The notes: generated by a model from the letters alone, not told the origin. Shown: positions 7,212-17,997, counted from the first letter of the stretch. The stretch: 64,000 nt of DNA from Mycolicibacterium moriokaense (GCF_003347205.1 NZ_QQBJ01000008.1:124001-188000), one strand, 5' to 3'. Numbers and translations are program-made.

Positions 7212-8600
7212 ATGGACCCCACCGACCTCGCGTTCGCAGGAGCCGCGGAGCAGGCGCGCCTCCTGGCGGCGGGCTCCGTCACCGCACCAGCGCTGCTGGA
7301 GCTCTATCTGGACCGCATCGGCCTGCTGGACCGCCACCTGCGCGCCTTTCGGGTCGTGCTGGCCGACTCCGCCCGCCGCGACGCCGCCGCCGCCCAGGCC
7401 CGGCTCGACGCGGGGGAGCGGTTGCCGCTGCTCGGGGTGCCGATCGCCATCAAGGACGACGTCGACGTCGCCGGTGAGGTGACCGCTTGCGGCACGGGCG
7501 CGTTCGGGCCCGCCAAGACCGCCGACGCCGAGGTGGTTCGGCGGCTGCGTGAGGCGGGCGCCGTCGTGGTGGGCAAGACCAATGTGCCCGAGATGACGCT
7601 GTGGTCGTTCACCGAGACCCTCGAATTCGGTGCGACGCGTAACCCGTGGAACACCGACCGCACACCGGGCGGCAGCAGCGGGGGCAGCGGCGCGGCGGTT
7701 GCGGCGGGTCTGGCGCCGATGGCGCTGGGCTCCGACGGTATGGGCTCCATCCGGATTCCGTCGACGTGGTGCGGCCTGTTCGGCATCAAGCCGCAGCGCG
7801 ACCGCGTTCCGCTCGCTCCGCACGACGGCGCGTGGAACGGCCTTTCGGTGAACGGCCCGATGGCGCGGACCGTCGAGGACGCCGCGCTCTTTCTCGACGT
7901 GACGTCGACGCCGGGCGACGCGCACGGTTTCGTCGCGGCCGCCGCCCGCGAACCGGCACGGCTGCGAATCGCGTTGAGCACCAGAGTCCCTCCGCTGTTG
8001 ACGGCCAGAGTCGGCAAGGCGCAGCGACGGGCCGTCGACGAGGCGGGAGCGCTGTTGCGCGAACTCGGCCACCAGGTGGTCACCCGTGATCCGGACTATC
8101 CGACCGGGGCGGTCTACGGCCATCTGCTGCCGCGCTACTTCCGCGGCGTGTACGACGACGTGCAGACGATGCCGCACAAGGACCGCCTGGAGAAGCGCAC
8201 CCGCAGCTTCGCCCGCATCGGCGGGCTGATCTCCGACCGGCGAATGGCATCCATCCGCGCAGCGGAAAGCCAACTGGCGCAGCGGGTCTTGTCGATCTTC
8301 GACGACGTCGACGTGGTTGTCACACCGGGTACCGCGACGGGGCCGTCCAGGATCGGGGCATACCAGCGGCGCGGCGCCGTGACCACGCTGACGCTCGTGG
8401 CACAGCGGGTGCCGTTCCAGGCGATGTTCAACGGCACGGGCCAGCCTGCCGCCGTCGTTCCGTGGGGCCTCGACGGCGACGGGCTGCCGACGTCGATCCA
8501 GCTGGTGAGCAGGCCGTATGACGAGGCCACACTGCTCTCGCTGGGCGCCCAGATCGAGAAGGCGCGGCCGTGGGCGCAGCGCCGCCCGCCGGTGTCCTAG
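7212..8600 (+). CDS. amiB2: Amidase, AmiB2-type
   Basis: Amidase-signature hydrolase, 462 residues, the length I recall for M. tuberculosis AmiB2 (Rv1263), which has the same neighbours. The Ser-cisSer-Lys catalytic set is visible: Lys in PIAIKDDVDV (about residue 81), the Gly/Ser-rich loop RTPGGSSGGSGAAVAAGL (about 154-171) and the serine in GSDGMGSIRIPS. It hydrolyses carboxylic amides to acid and ammonia in the cytoplasm; the natural substrate is unknown. ATG 7212 is fixed by the leaderless -10. The stop overlaps that of the convergent DNA glycosylase gene. Confidence 0.87.
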   Translation: MDPTDLAFAGAAEQARLLAAGSVTAPALLELYLDRIGLLDRHLRAFRVVLADSARRDAAAAQARLDAGERLPLLGVPIAIKDDVDVAGEVTACGTGAFGPAKTADAEVVRRLREAGAVVVGKTNVPEMTLWSFTETLEFGATRNPWNTDRTPGGSSGGSGAAVAAGLAPMALGSDGMGSIRIPSTWCGLFGIKPQRDRVPLAPHDGAWNGLSVNGPMARTVEDAALFLDVTSTPGDAHGFVAAAAREPARLRIALSTRVPPLLTARVGKAQRRAVDEAGALLRELGHQVVTRDPDYPTGAVYGHLLPRYFRGVYDDVQTMPHKDRLEKRTRSFARIGGLISDRRMASIRAAESQLAQRVLSIFDDVDVVVTPGTATGPSRIGAYQRRGAVTTLTLVAQRVPFQAMFNGTGQPAAVVPWGLDGDGLPTSIQLVSRPYDEATLLSLGAQIEKARPWAQRRPPVS

Positions 8601-9106
8601 ACGCGCCCAGCTGCCGGGCCCAGCGCCTCTCGCCAGGCCCGCAGCTTGTCCTCGAAGCGCATGGTCTGCGCGGGGCTGGTCGACGGCAGCCGACGACTGC
8701 GCAAGGGTCGCTCGACGCGGGCCAGGCGGCCGAAGTTCCTCTCTGCGGCGGCCCCGTTGAAGAACACCCGGTCGATCGTGGGATGGGCGGCGAAGAAGTG
8801 GTCGAAGTCGTTGGCGACCATGCTGTCCGGTTCGATCGCCGAGTCGAGGCTGCCCTGGCGGCGACACAGCTTCAGCACATCCCACACCGCGACCCCACGG
8901 CCACGCAGCGCCGCGGTGCGGTCGTCGTAGCCGGCACCGGGATCGAACCCGAAGATCTCGCCGGTGATGCGCCAGAACCCATTGCGCGGGTTGCCGTAGT
9001 ACTGCTGTGCCGCTAGCGACATCACGCTGGGCATGTTGCCCAGGATGAGGATGCGGGCGCTGTCACCGACGATCGGCGGCAAACCCTCCAGCAACGGTCC
9101 GGCCAT
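8597..9106 (-). CDS. Family 6 uracil/hypoxanthine-DNA glycosylase (HDG-like)
   Basis: 169-residue member of the uracil-DNA glycosylase superfamily related to family 6 (DNA-deoxyinosine glycosylase, COG3663). It shows the nucleotide-pocket motif [11 protein letters not shown] (about 21-31), the [12 protein letters not shown] signature (about 34-45), a middle [10 protein letters not shown] and a C-terminal LPSTSPA loop in place of the usual HPS. Family members excise hypoxanthine or uracil arising by deamination. With udgB at 1121 the window holds two deamination-repair enzymes. Its stop shares bases with the amiB2 stop. Start ATG 9106; a GTG/ATG choice further in is possible. Confidence 0.75.
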   Translation of the reverse strand: MAGPLLEGLPPIVGDSARILILGNMPSVMSLAAQQYYGNPRNGFWRITGEIFGFDPGAGYDDRTAALRGRGVAVWDVLKLCRRQGSLDSAIEPDSMVANDFDHFFAAHPTIDRVFFNGAAAERNFGRLARVERPLRSRRLPSTSPAQTMRFEDKLRAWREALGPAAGRV

Positions 9107-9117
9107 GCGAACAGGTA

Positions 9118-9123
9118 TACGTT
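9118..9123 (+). promoter_or_regulatory. -10 element of a leaderless promoter (adenylyl cyclase)
   Basis: TACGTT followed by 6 nt and the GTG at 9130; embedded in TATACGTT. Confidence 0.45.
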
Positions 9124-9129
9124 GGGCCG

Positions 9130-10251
9130 GTGGCCGACGGCACCGGTATGCAGACCATCGAGGCCTCGGGGCTGCTCGACGGTCTCGAGGGAGTGGCCCG
9201 CGCGGAGCGCGCGGAGCTGATCGAGTGGCTGCTGGCCGAAGGCTTCACCCTCGACCACATTCGCGGCGAGTTCGCCCCGATGTTGATGCCCGCGGGCCGC
9301 GTTGTCGGCGACGACGGCGTCTATGTGTCGGCCCGCCAGATCTGCGAGGACACCGGCATCGATCTGGAACTGCTCGAGGCGATGCAGCGCGCGCTCGGCC
9401 TGCCGCGGGTCGACGATCCGGACGCGGCGGTGTTCCTGCGGGCCGACGCCGAGGCAGCTGCCCGCGCTCGCGTCTTCATCGACGCGGGCTTCACGCGCGA
9501 CCAGGTCATCGCCGTGGCGCGGGTGCTCGGACAGGGCATGGCCGCGACCGCAGAGGTGATGCGTCAAGTGGTGCTCGAGGCGGTGATCGAGCCCGGCGCG
9601 ACCGAACTGCAGATCGCGAAGGCCTATGGCGAACTCGTACAACGTGTTTCGCCGCTGCTGGGGCCGATGGCCGAGGACGTGCTGCGGCTGCAGTTGCGGC
9701 ACGGACTGGAAACCGAGGCCGTCAGCGTCGCCGAGCGTGCGGCGGGCAAGCTGCCGGGGGCGCGTGAGGTAACGGTGTGCTTCGCCGATCTCGTCGGGTT
9801 CACCCGGCTGGGCGAGGCGGTGCCGCCCGAGGAATTGGAGCACCTGGCGAATCGGTTGTCGGCGCTGGCCCGCGACGTCGCGGCGCCGCCCGTGCACTTC
9901 ATCAAGACCATCGGCGACGCGGTGATGTTCGTCAGCACCGACGCGGTCGCCTTGCTGAGGGTGGCCCTCGACCTGGTCGCCGCGGCGGAGAAGGACGACC
10001 TGCCGCAACTGCGGGTGGGTCTGGCCGCGGGCAGCGCGGTCCGGCGCGCGGGCGACTGGTTCGGCAGCCCGGTGAATCAGGCCAGCAGGGTCACCGCGGT
10101 GGCCCGGCCGGGAGCGGTGCTCGTCGCCGAGTCGGTCCGCGACGCGATCGGCGACACCGACGATTTCACTTGGTCGTTCGCCGGGGCGCGGCACCTCAAG
10201 GGCCTCAAAGGCGAGGCAAAGCTGTTTCGCGCCCGCTCTGCGGCTACCTGA
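9130..10251 (+). CDS. Class III adenylyl cyclase, Rv1264-type pH sensor
   Basis: Makes cAMP from ATP; 373 residues. The N-terminal regulatory half (about 1-205, with [25 protein letters not shown] and [15 protein letters not shown]) matches the autoinhibitory domain of Rv1264 that switches the enzyme on at acid pH. The catalytic half follows, with metal ligands Asp220 ([13 protein letters not shown]) and Asp263, purine-binding Lys259 (IKTIGD), Asp309, and the transition-state pair Asn316/Arg320 (GSPVNQASR). All catalytic residues are intact, so it should be active as a soluble homodimer. The start is GTG 9130, supported by the -10 six nt upstream. Same place after amiB2 as in M. tuberculosis. 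Confidence 0.9.
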   Translation: MADGTGMQTIEASGLLDGLEGVARAERAELIEWLLAEGFTLDHIRGEFAPMLMPAGRVVGDDGVYVSARQICEDTGIDLELLEAMQRALGLPRVDDPDAAVFLRADAEAAARARVFIDAGFTRDQVIAVARVLGQGMAATAEVMRQVVLEAVIEPGATELQIAKAYGELVQRVSPLLGPMAEDVLRLQLRHGLETEAVSVAERAAGKLPGAREVTVCFADLVGFTRLGEAVPPEELEHLANRLSALARDVAAPPVHFIKTIGDAVMFVSTDAVALLRVALDLVAAAEKDDLPQLRVGLAAGSAVRRAGDWFGSPVNQASRVTAVARPGAVLVAESVRDAIGDTDDFTWSFAGARHLKGLKGEAKLFRARSAAT

Positions 10252-10344
10252 CCAGCAGCTTTCTCCGACCGGAGACCGAGGCCGTGACGAAAGTGTTAAT
10301 TAGAGCGGCAATGGGTAAACGTGGCCCGACGGAAGGGTCGCTCA

Positions 10345-10506
10345 ATGTACGGACACACCGCTGACACGCATCTGCAGGCACACATCCCGGTGGCCAGGGC
10401 AGCAGATCTGTTGACCATGTCGTCGGTCTGCCCGGCCTGCGGCTACCCGACCCTGGAGAGGGGCTTGTGCGCGTACTGCCGTCCCCTCGCCGAAGGGTGC
10501 GGCTGA
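10345..10506 (+). CDS. Small zinc-ribbon-like protein (53 aa)
   Basis: 53 residues ending in a compact CPACGY...GLCAYCRP motif, i.e. two CxxC pairs about 11 residues apart, as in zinc ribbons; a further Cys is the second last residue. GGAAGGG at 10331-10337 is 7 nt before ATG 10345. The gene sits alone between the cyclase and the convergent copper ATPase. Zinc (or, given the neighbour, copper) binding is inferred; no named family is recognised. Confidence 0.6.
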   Translation: MYGHTADTHLQAHIPVARAADLLTMSSVCPACGYPTLERGLCAYCRPLAEGCG

Positions 10507-10511
10507 GGGGC

Positions 10512-12752
<2,241 letters not shown>

Positions 12753-12759
12753 GGTTGCC

Positions 12760-12765
12760 ATCCTA
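12760..12765 (-). promoter_or_regulatory. -10 element of the copper ATPase gene, overlapping the operator
   Basis: TAGGAT on the minus strand (12765-12760) followed by 7 nt and ATG 12752: a leaderless promoter whose -10 shares four bases with the palindromic operator, so a bound repressor would occlude it. Confidence 0.5.
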
Positions 12766-12784
12766 TACCCATAGGGGGTATAGG
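12762..12784. promoter_or_regulatory. CsoR-like copper operator between divergent genes
   Basis: Perfect inverted repeat CCTATACCC (12762-12770), ATAGG, GGGTATAGG (12776-12784). TATACCC..GGGTATA dyads are the binding sites of CsoR/RicR copper repressors. Placed so that it can shut both the ATPase and the DUF305 lipoprotein promoters. The repressor gene is not in the window. Confidence 0.75.
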
Positions 12785-12811
12785 TAAAGGCAACGACGAA
12801 GGGACTGCAAG

Positions 12812-13468
12812 GTGATGAGGAAACGGGCTGTTTGGGTCGGCGTGGGCGCACTGGCGGCGTTTGTGGTCGCGGCGGGCTGTAGCGGCGGTGACGCGGGGAC
12901 CGCGCAATCGGGCGGTGACGCTTCGTCGACGACGTCGGTGTCTTCGTCGGCGCAGGCGAGCGGTCAGCAGCACAACGACGCGGACGTGATGTTCGCCCAG
13001 CACATGATCCCGCATCACGAGCAGGCCGTGGAGATGAGCGACATCGTGCTGGCCAAGCCGGACATCGACGCTCGCATCACCGACCTGGCCAATAAGATCA
13101 AGGCCGCGCAGGGGCCCGAGATCACGCAGATGCGGGGCTGGTTGGACCAGTGGGGCATCCCGCCGATGCCGTCGATGGACCCGGGAATGGGCGGCATGCA
13201 GGATCACGAGAACATGCCGGGCACGTCGGGCGCGATGACGGGCATGTTGTCGGCGCAGCAGATGACGGACCTGAAGAACGCCAACGGAGTTGACGCGGGC
13301 AAGCTGTTCCTCTCCGGCATGATCGCCCATCACGAGGGTGCAATCGCGATGGCGCAGGACGAGATCGGCAGCGGTAAGTTCGCTCCGGCGATCGATCTCG
13401 CCAAGTCGATCGTCACGACCCAGCAGCAGGAGATCGACACCATGAAGGGCATCCTCGCCACGCTGTAG
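12812..13468 (+). CDS. DUF305 lipoprotein, probable copper-binding
   Basis: 218-residue exported lipoprotein: signal peptide with lipobox-like AAGC (Cys about residue 23), a Ser/Thr-rich linker, then two DUF305 half-repeats, each with the hallmark His/Met pattern: [17 protein letters not shown] and [18 protein letters not shown] Met-rich segment ([19 protein letters not shown]) lies between them. Such proteins occur with copper-resistance genes and are thought to bind Cu outside the membrane. Shares the CsoR-like operator with the ATPase. GTG 12812 follows GAAGGG; ATG 12815 is equally possible. Confidence 0.82.
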   Translation: MMRKRAVWVGVGALAAFVVAAGCSGGDAGTAQSGGDASSTTSVSSSAQASGQQHNDADVMFAQHMIPHHEQAVEMSDIVLAKPDIDARITDLANKIKAAQGPEITQMRGWLDQWGIPPMPSMDPGMGGMQDHENMPGTSGAMTGMLSAQQMTDLKNANGVDAGKLFLSGMIAHHEGAIAMAQDEIGSGKFAPAIDLAKSIVTTQQQEIDTMKGILATL

Positions 13469-13471
13469 CGT
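13466..13471 (+). promoter_or_regulatory. -10 element of a leaderless promoter (dtd)
   Basis: TAGCGT, overlapping the stop codon of the preceding DUF305 gene, then 7 nt and the GTG at 13479. Confidence 0.42.
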
Positions 13472-13478
13472 CGTCGCC

Positions 13479-13910
13479 GTGCGCATCCTCGTTCAACGGG
13501 TCACGTCGGCGTCGGTGACGGTGGACGGCGAGGTCGTCGGCGCCATCCGGCCGGACGGCCAGGGCCTGCTGGCGCTCGTCGGCGTGACGCATGACGACGA
13601 CGCGGACAAGGCCCGCAGGCTGGCCGAAAAGCTCTGGCAGCTCCGCATTCTCGACGACGAGAGGTCGGCCGCCGACGCCGGCGCGCCGATTCTGGTGGTC
13701 AGTCAGTTCACGCTGTATGCGAACACCGCGAAAGGCAGGCGCCCGACCTGGAACGCGGCCGCGCCCGGCGCCGTCGCCGAGCCGCTGGTGACCGCATTCG
13801 CCGATGCCCTGCGCGGACTCGGCGCCCATGTCGAGACCGGCGTCTTCGGTGCCCACATGGCGGTCGAGCTCGTCAACGACGGTCCGGTGACCGTGCAGCT
13901 CGAGCTGTGA
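13479..13910 (+). CDS. dtd: D-aminoacyl-tRNA deacylase
   Basis: 143 residues, the usual Dtd length. It cleaves D-amino acids (and glycine from tRNA-Ala) off mischarged t[21 protein letters not shown] at the N-terminus, the catalytic SQFTLYA motif (about 76-82) and the cross-subunit [11 protein letters not shown] motif at the end are all present. GTG 13479 is 10 nt after the DUF305 stop and is preceded by a leaderless -10. In M. tuberculosis dtd is elsewhere (Rv1897c, from memory), so its placement here is a rearrangement. Confidence 0.93.
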   Translation: MRILVQRVTSASVTVDGEVVGAIRPDGQGLLALVGVTHDDDADKARRLAEKLWQLRILDDERSAADAGAPILVVSQFTLYANTAKGRRPTWNAAAPGAVAEPLVTAFADALRGLGAHVETGVFGAHMAVELVNDGPVTVQLEL

Positions 13911-13911
13911 C

Positions 13912-14769
13912 CTATGCGGTTGCGGTGATCTGCACGCCCTCCGAGGGTTGGACGATCACGAAACCCTGCCCGTAGAACGACACCTGAACCGCCTCACCCG
14001 AACCGCGGCCGATCAGCGCTCCCGCCTTGAAGCTGGTCTTCAGTTGCGTCTGCAGATTCGCCGACCACGCCACCACCGCGTTGGTGTCGGCGAACGTCGG
14101 CGCCTCCGCCGCGTCGAGTACCACCGGCGGGCCGTCGGTGGTCAGCGCCACCCAACCGGTACCCCGCAGCGTCGTGTTGAACAGGCCGCCGGTCGCGATG
14201 CTGCCGCCCTTCACCCGCTCGATGTTCCAGTCCAGGCTGGACGAGAACGCCAGCACGTTCTTGCCGCTGATCGACAAGCCGGAATTGCTGATGTTCAGCA
14301 GATGGACGTCGCAGGCCCGGTCGGCGAGAAACACGTCGCCCTGGCCCTGGCAGCGCATCAACGGCAAGCCCTCACCGGTCAGCGCTTTCTTGATGAACTT
14401 CGACGCCCCGCCGCCTTCGAACGAGAAGTCCACGTTGCCCTGGTAGGCGATCATGGAGCCCTGACGCGCCATGAACGGCTCGCCCAGTCGCACGCGCAGC
14501 AGCTTCGAGTTCTGGTTCGCGATCGGCTTGGCCTCTTTCTCGCTGAACCGCCCGTCCACCAGATCACCGGAGATGCCCGCGAATCCGTCGCCCTGAGCAG
14601 CCTGCCCGACGGGTGCCTGCGCGACGGGTGGTGGCGCACCGCCCATCGGGGCGACGCTGACCTGGCCGCGGTGCGACACCTGATCCGTCCAGCGCTGCCC
14701 GTCCCACCACCGGTACTCGTAGCGATTCTCGGGATCCGGTTGCCAGCTGCCAGGTCCAGGTCCGGTCAC
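13912..14769 (-). CDS. AIM24-family protein with N-terminal DUF2510
   Basis: 285 residues. The first about 32 residues (PGSWQPDPENRYEYRWWDGQ) are a DUF2510 motif common in actinobacterial membrane-associated proteins. After a Pro/Gln linker comes an AIM24/TRAP-like beta domain (about 80-285) with MIAYQGNVDFSFEGGG, LADRACDVHLLNI and NTTLRGTGWVAL. Function is unknown in bacteria. GTG 14769 has GAGGAG 6 nt upstream. Convergent with dtd. Confidence 0.78.
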   Translation of the reverse strand: MTGPGPGSWQPDPENRYEYRWWDGQRWTDQVSHRGQVSVAPMGGAPPPVAQAPVGQAAQGDGFAGISGDLVDGRFSEKEAKPIANQNSKLLRVRLGEPFMARQGSMIAYQGNVDFSFEGGGASKFIKKALTGEGLPLMRCQGQGDVFLADRACDVHLLNISNSGLSISGKNVLAFSSSLDWNIERVKGGSIATGGLFNTTLRGTGWVALTTDGPPVVLDAAEAPTFADTNAVVAWSANLQTQLKTSFKAGALIGRGSGEAVQVSFYGQGFVIVQPSEGVQITATA

Positions 14770-14842
14770 GGTTCACTCCTCGGTCGCGTCGCGGTTTGAC
14801 GACACTATGCCGTGGTCTTCGCGACGCTGGCATGCTTATTGG

Positions 14843-15046
14843 ATGGCAAAGGAAATCGACCGGGGGCGAGCGCAGGGCGCCCTCGCCGTCATCAAACAGC
14901 ACCCCGGCATGGTGCTGTTCGCGGTGTCGCCGGCGATTGTGGCGCTGGCGGCCGTGTGGTGGCTGGCCGGCGCGGGCTGGGCGGCGCTGCTGCTGGTCGG
15001 GATGGTGCTCGGCGGGGGAGCGGCGGTCCTGCGCAAGCGCGACTGA
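14843..15046 (+). CDS. Small membrane protein (67 aa)
   Basis: 67 residues, MAKEIDRGRAQGALAVIKQH followed by two closely spaced hydrophobic stretches (about 22-42 and 45-60) and a basic RKRD tail, so probably a two-helix inner-membrane protein. No recognised family. No clear Shine-Dalgarno; ATG 14843 chosen because the frame upstream (to 14807) looks like 5' DNA. Divergent from the AIM24 gene. Confidence 0.5.
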   Translation: MAKEIDRGRAQGALAVIKQHPGMVLFAVSPAIVALAAVWWLAGAGWAALLLVGMVLGGGAAVLRKRD

Positions 15047-15123
15047 CCTGGCCTGGTCATCGGGTCGCCGGGCGCGGTCGCTACGACACAGTTCGCTGTG
15101 GGTGAACGATGCGCCATCAGCGA

Positions 15124-15147
15124 TGTAATGGTGTAATCATGTAATCA
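15124..15147 (+). repeat. Three 8-bp direct repeats TGTAATNN abutting a start codon
   Basis: TGTAATGG, TGTAATCA, TGTAATCA at 15124, 15132 and 15140 with no gap; the last base is the A of the ATG at 15147. AT-rich tandem repeats of one helical-face spacing are typical operators of ribbon-helix-helix repressors, and the following gene encodes an RHH-like C-terminus. Confidence 0.7.
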
Positions 15148-15710
15148 TGAGACACCATCACGCACATGGCCGGCGCTCCGGCGGCTGGCAGCAGGCCGAT
15201 CAACCCGATGCCGGCGACGCTGCCGAATGGTTCGCGGGCCGGCTGCCCGACTGGTTCGACGGCGACCCGACGGTCGTGGTCGACCGCGAGGAGATCACCG
15301 TCATCGGCAAGCTGCCCGACCCGGAAGGGGACGAGAGCGAAGCCCGCGCGTCGGGCCGCGTCTCGCGGTTCCGTGAGGAGACGCGATCGGAACGCATGCG
15401 GATCGCCGACGAAGCACAGGACAAATACGGCCGCAAGGTGTCCTGGGGCGTGGAGATCGGCACGGCGGGCGACGACGGCTATGAGCGAATCCTGTTCACC
15501 CACATCGCCGTTCCGGTGATGACGCGGCTGCGGCAGCCGGAGCGTCAGGTGCTCGACACCTTGGTCGACGCCGGGGTGGCCCGTTCGCGGTCGGACGCAC
15601 TGGCCTGGTCGGTGAAGCTTGTCGGCGAGCACACCGAGGAGTGGCTGACCAAGCTGCGCGACGCCATGCGAAACGTCGACGACCTGCGCTCAGAGGGCCC
15701 GCAGCTGTAG
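15147..15710 (+). CDS. Conserved hypothetical with RHH-like C-terminus (187 aa)
   Basis: 187 residues: a His-rich N-terminus (MRHHHAHGRRS), a middle part with an HSP20/beta-like segment (about 35-80, VVVDREEITVIGKLPDP) and charged helix (about 72-95), then about residues 130-165 LDTLVDAGVARSRSDALAWS, which has the pattern of ribbon-helix-helix DNA-binding domains. I do not know a named family. The three tandem repeats that run into its start codon could be its own operator. The repeats leave no room for a Shine-Dalgarno, so translation is probably leaderless. Confidence 0.65.
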   Translation: MRHHHAHGRRSGGWQQADQPDAGDAAEWFAGRLPDWFDGDPTVVVDREEITVIGKLPDPEGDESEARASGRVSRFREETRSERMRIADEAQDKYGRKVSWGVEIGTAGDDGYERILFTHIAVPVMTRLRQPERQVLDTLVDAGVARSRSDALAWSVKLVGEHTEEWLTKLRDAMRNVDDLRSEGPQL

Positions 15711-15712
15711 CT

Positions 15713-17881
15713 TCACCCGACGCGCTCGACGCCGACGTAGGACGAGTTCAGGGCTGACGTCTGCGACAACGGATCGACGGGCCCGCCGTCGACGAGAAGG
15801 TTGCGGTTGACGCCGAACGACTCCGGTGCGGCGCCATGGCGCGGATCGAAAACCCTTGAGCCCCAGCCATGGTCGACGATGACCACGCCGGGCCGCGGGA
15901 GCTTGCTCACCGACGCGGGCAGTTCGATCTCGCCGATGGCGGAGAACACCCGCACCAGGTCGCCGTCGCCGACGCCCAATGCCGCCGCGTCGTCCGGGTT
16001 GATCACGACTTCGCTACCCTTGCCCGACGGATGCAGGCCCGGCAATTCGTTGAGCCACGAGTTCATCGAGTGGCGATTGCGGCGGTTCGCCAACTGGTAC
16101 GGGTAGCCGTCCGGCACGGCAGGGCGTGGTTCGGCCAGCAACTCGCGGGCGCGCGCGACGAATTCCGGCGGCGCGGCGTGCACCTTCTTGTCGTCGGTGC
16201 GAAGCGCATCCTTGAAGTGGCCGAACTCCCGCGGGCCGAGCACCCAGCCGTGCGGGTGGGCCATGACGTCGCGCCATTTGATCCTGTGGCCGTTGAACTT
16301 TCGTCCCGTCGCCACCACCAGCCGGTCGATCCAGTGCGGCCCGAACTGCACCTGGGGGCGTCGGGTCAGACGCGCAAGCCGGCGTGTCGCCTCGATGAAG
16401 CTGTTGAGTCCCTTGGCCTTGAACAGCGGCTTCTTCATGGCGATCGCGAGGTCGGTGAAGATCTGCCACTCCTGCCGCGCGCCCGCCGGTGGCTCGACCG
16501 CTTTGGCGCCGAACTGCAGATACGGCTCGTCGTGCATGTTGCTGGTGAAGGCAAGCAGGTCATCGCGTTCCAGCCAGTGCACGGCTGGCAACAGCCAGTG
16601 CGCGTGCCGGTGGCTTTCGCGTTGCACGAAGTCGATGGCCACCAGCAGATCCAGTTGCGAAAGGGCGGCGTCGAGCTTCGCACCGTCGGGCCCGGACACC
16701 ACCGGATTGCCGCAATTGAGCACCAGCGCGCGGATCTGGCCGGACCCGGGAGTTGTTATCTCGTCCGGCAATTCGCTCAGCGCATGGGCGCCGGCAACCA
16801 TCTGGCGGCCGCGCAGCCGACTGTTGTGCGGTGTGGCCTTGACCATCGCGGACAGCCCGATGGCGTCGACGTAGCCGGGCTCGTAGCGCCTGCCGCCGGG
16901 TCGGTCCATCCTGCCGGTGATCACGTTGAGCACATGCCCGAGCCACTCGGCGACCGTCCCGCCCAAATGCATCGACACCCCGGTACGGGTGACCACCATC
17001 GCCGCCTGCGCGGTGGCGAAATCCCGTGCCACCCGCTCGATGTCGGCGCGAGGTATGTCACAGCGCGCTGAAAGGTCATCGAGGTCGGCATCGGCGACGA
17101 GCGCGCGCAGGTCGTCCACGCCGGTGGCGAGGTCTGCGCAGTCGCCCTGGTGTTCGAGGCCTTCGTCGAGCACCACCTTGACCATCGCCAGCAGCAGTGC
17201 CCAGTCCTGCCCCGGCCGCACGGCCAGGTGCACATCGGCCTTCTCCGCGGTCTCGGTGCACAACGGGTCGACGACGACGATCGTCGCGCCCTGTCTCTTG
17301 CGGTCGAGCGCGCGCTTCCAGCCGCCGGGCACCGTCTCGAGCCAATTCCAGGCGCTGACAGCGGGATTGGTCCCGACCAGCAGGAAGTAGTCGCAGTTGT
17401 CGATGTCGGACACCGGCGCCATCAGTATCGAGCCGTACATCGCCGAGGCGACGACGTGCATCGCGTTCTGGTCGACGGAGCCGACGGAGTAGCGGTTGTG
17501 CGTGCCGATCGCGTCCAGCCAGCCGTTGTAGAAGATGATGTTGGACGATGAGAAGCCCGCGGGGTTGCCGTAATAGGCGCCGACGGCGTCGGGCCCGTCG
17601 GCGTCGATGAGCGCGTTCATTCGCGCCGCGATGTCGGCGATCGCCTCCTCCCAGTCGGCCTCGACGTAGGTGTCGCCGACACGGCGCATCGGGTTGAGGA
17701 TGCGACGGGGGTGCTCGACGAGTTGGTTGGCGGTGCGGCCCTTGGCGCAGAAGTCGCGCCAGGTGTGCGGGTTCTGCTTGTCGGGCGAGATCTTGGTGAC
17801 GCGGTTGTCCTCGACCGTGACGTCGATGCCGCACGACGCCAGGCAGTACCGGCAGAACGTGTGCACAGTCCTGGTGCCCAT
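15713..17881 (-). CDS. Molybdopterin (bis-MGD) oxidoreductase, formate-dehydrogenase-like
   Basis: 722-residue catalytic subunit of the DMSO-reductase superfamily. N-terminal [4Fe-4S] ligands Cys10, Cys13, Cys17 and Cys45 (CRYC, SCGID, FCAKG), then the molybdopterin domains and a C-terminal dinucleotide-binding domain (NRHSMNSWLNELPGLHPSGKG). At the position where formate dehydrogenases carry Cys or Sec, the sequence is GSVDQN with Asp137, so the Mo ligand may be aspartate. No Tat signal, so cytoplasmic; no partner subunits adjacent. Substrate unknown. AGGA precedes ATG 17881. Confidence 0.83.
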   Translation of the reverse strand: MGTRTVHTFCRYCLASCGIDVTVEDNRVTKISPDKQNPHTWRDFCAKGRTANQLVEHPRRILNPMRRVGDTYVEADWEEAIADIAARMNALIDADGPDAVGAYYGNPAGFSSSNIIFYNGWLDAIGTHNRYSVGSVDQNAMHVVASAMYGSILMAPVSDIDNCDYFLLVGTNPAVSAWNWLETVPGGWKRALDRKRQGATIVVVDPLCTETAEKADVHLAVRPGQDWALLLAMVKVVLDEGLEHQGDCADLATGVDDLRALVADADLDDLSARCDIPRADIERVARDFATAQAAMVVTRTGVSMHLGGTVAEWLGHVLNVITGRMDRPGGRRYEPGYVDAIGLSAMVKATPHNSRLRGRQMVAGAHALSELPDEITTPGSGQIRALVLNCGNPVVSGPDGAKLDAALSQLDLLVAIDFVQRESHRHAHWLLPAVHWLERDDLLAFTSNMHDEPYLQFGAKAVEPPAGARQEWQIFTDLAIAMKKPLFKAKGLNSFIEATRRLARLTRRPQVQFGPHWIDRLVVATGRKFNGHRIKWRDVMAHPHGWVLGPREFGHFKDALRTDDKKVHAAPPEFVARARELLAEPRPAVPDGYPYQLANRRNRHSMNSWLNELPGLHPSGKGSEVVINPDDAAALGVGDGDLVRVFSAIGEIELPASVSKLPRPGVVIVDHGWGSRVFDPRHGAAPESFGVNRNLLVDGGPVDPLSQTSALNSSYVGVERVG

Positions 17882-17953
17882 AGCGACATCCTGCCCGAGT
17901 CGCTACGCCCCGCGTGACCGTTAAGCGCAACGCTTCGTTCTCCGCGCGAGCAG

Positions 17954-17997
17954 ACGCGAAGTCGCATGAATTCGCCCGCAACAGTGCGATTTCGCGT
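17954..17997. repeat. Intergenic palindrome (13-bp stem, one mismatch)
   Basis: ACGCGAAGTCGCA (17954-17966) pairs with TGCGATTTCGCGT (17985-17997) across an 18-nt loop, in the 150-bp gap between the ABC exporter operon's end and the oxidoreductase start. It resembles intergenic palindromes of mycobacterial genomes with GACGCGAAxTCGCA arms and may end the exporter transcript. Confidence 0.5.

Noticed and set aside
15780-17881. Selenocysteine-containing formate dehydrogenase
   Set aside because: No in-frame TGA; the ligand position is encoded as Asp in an uninterrupted frame.
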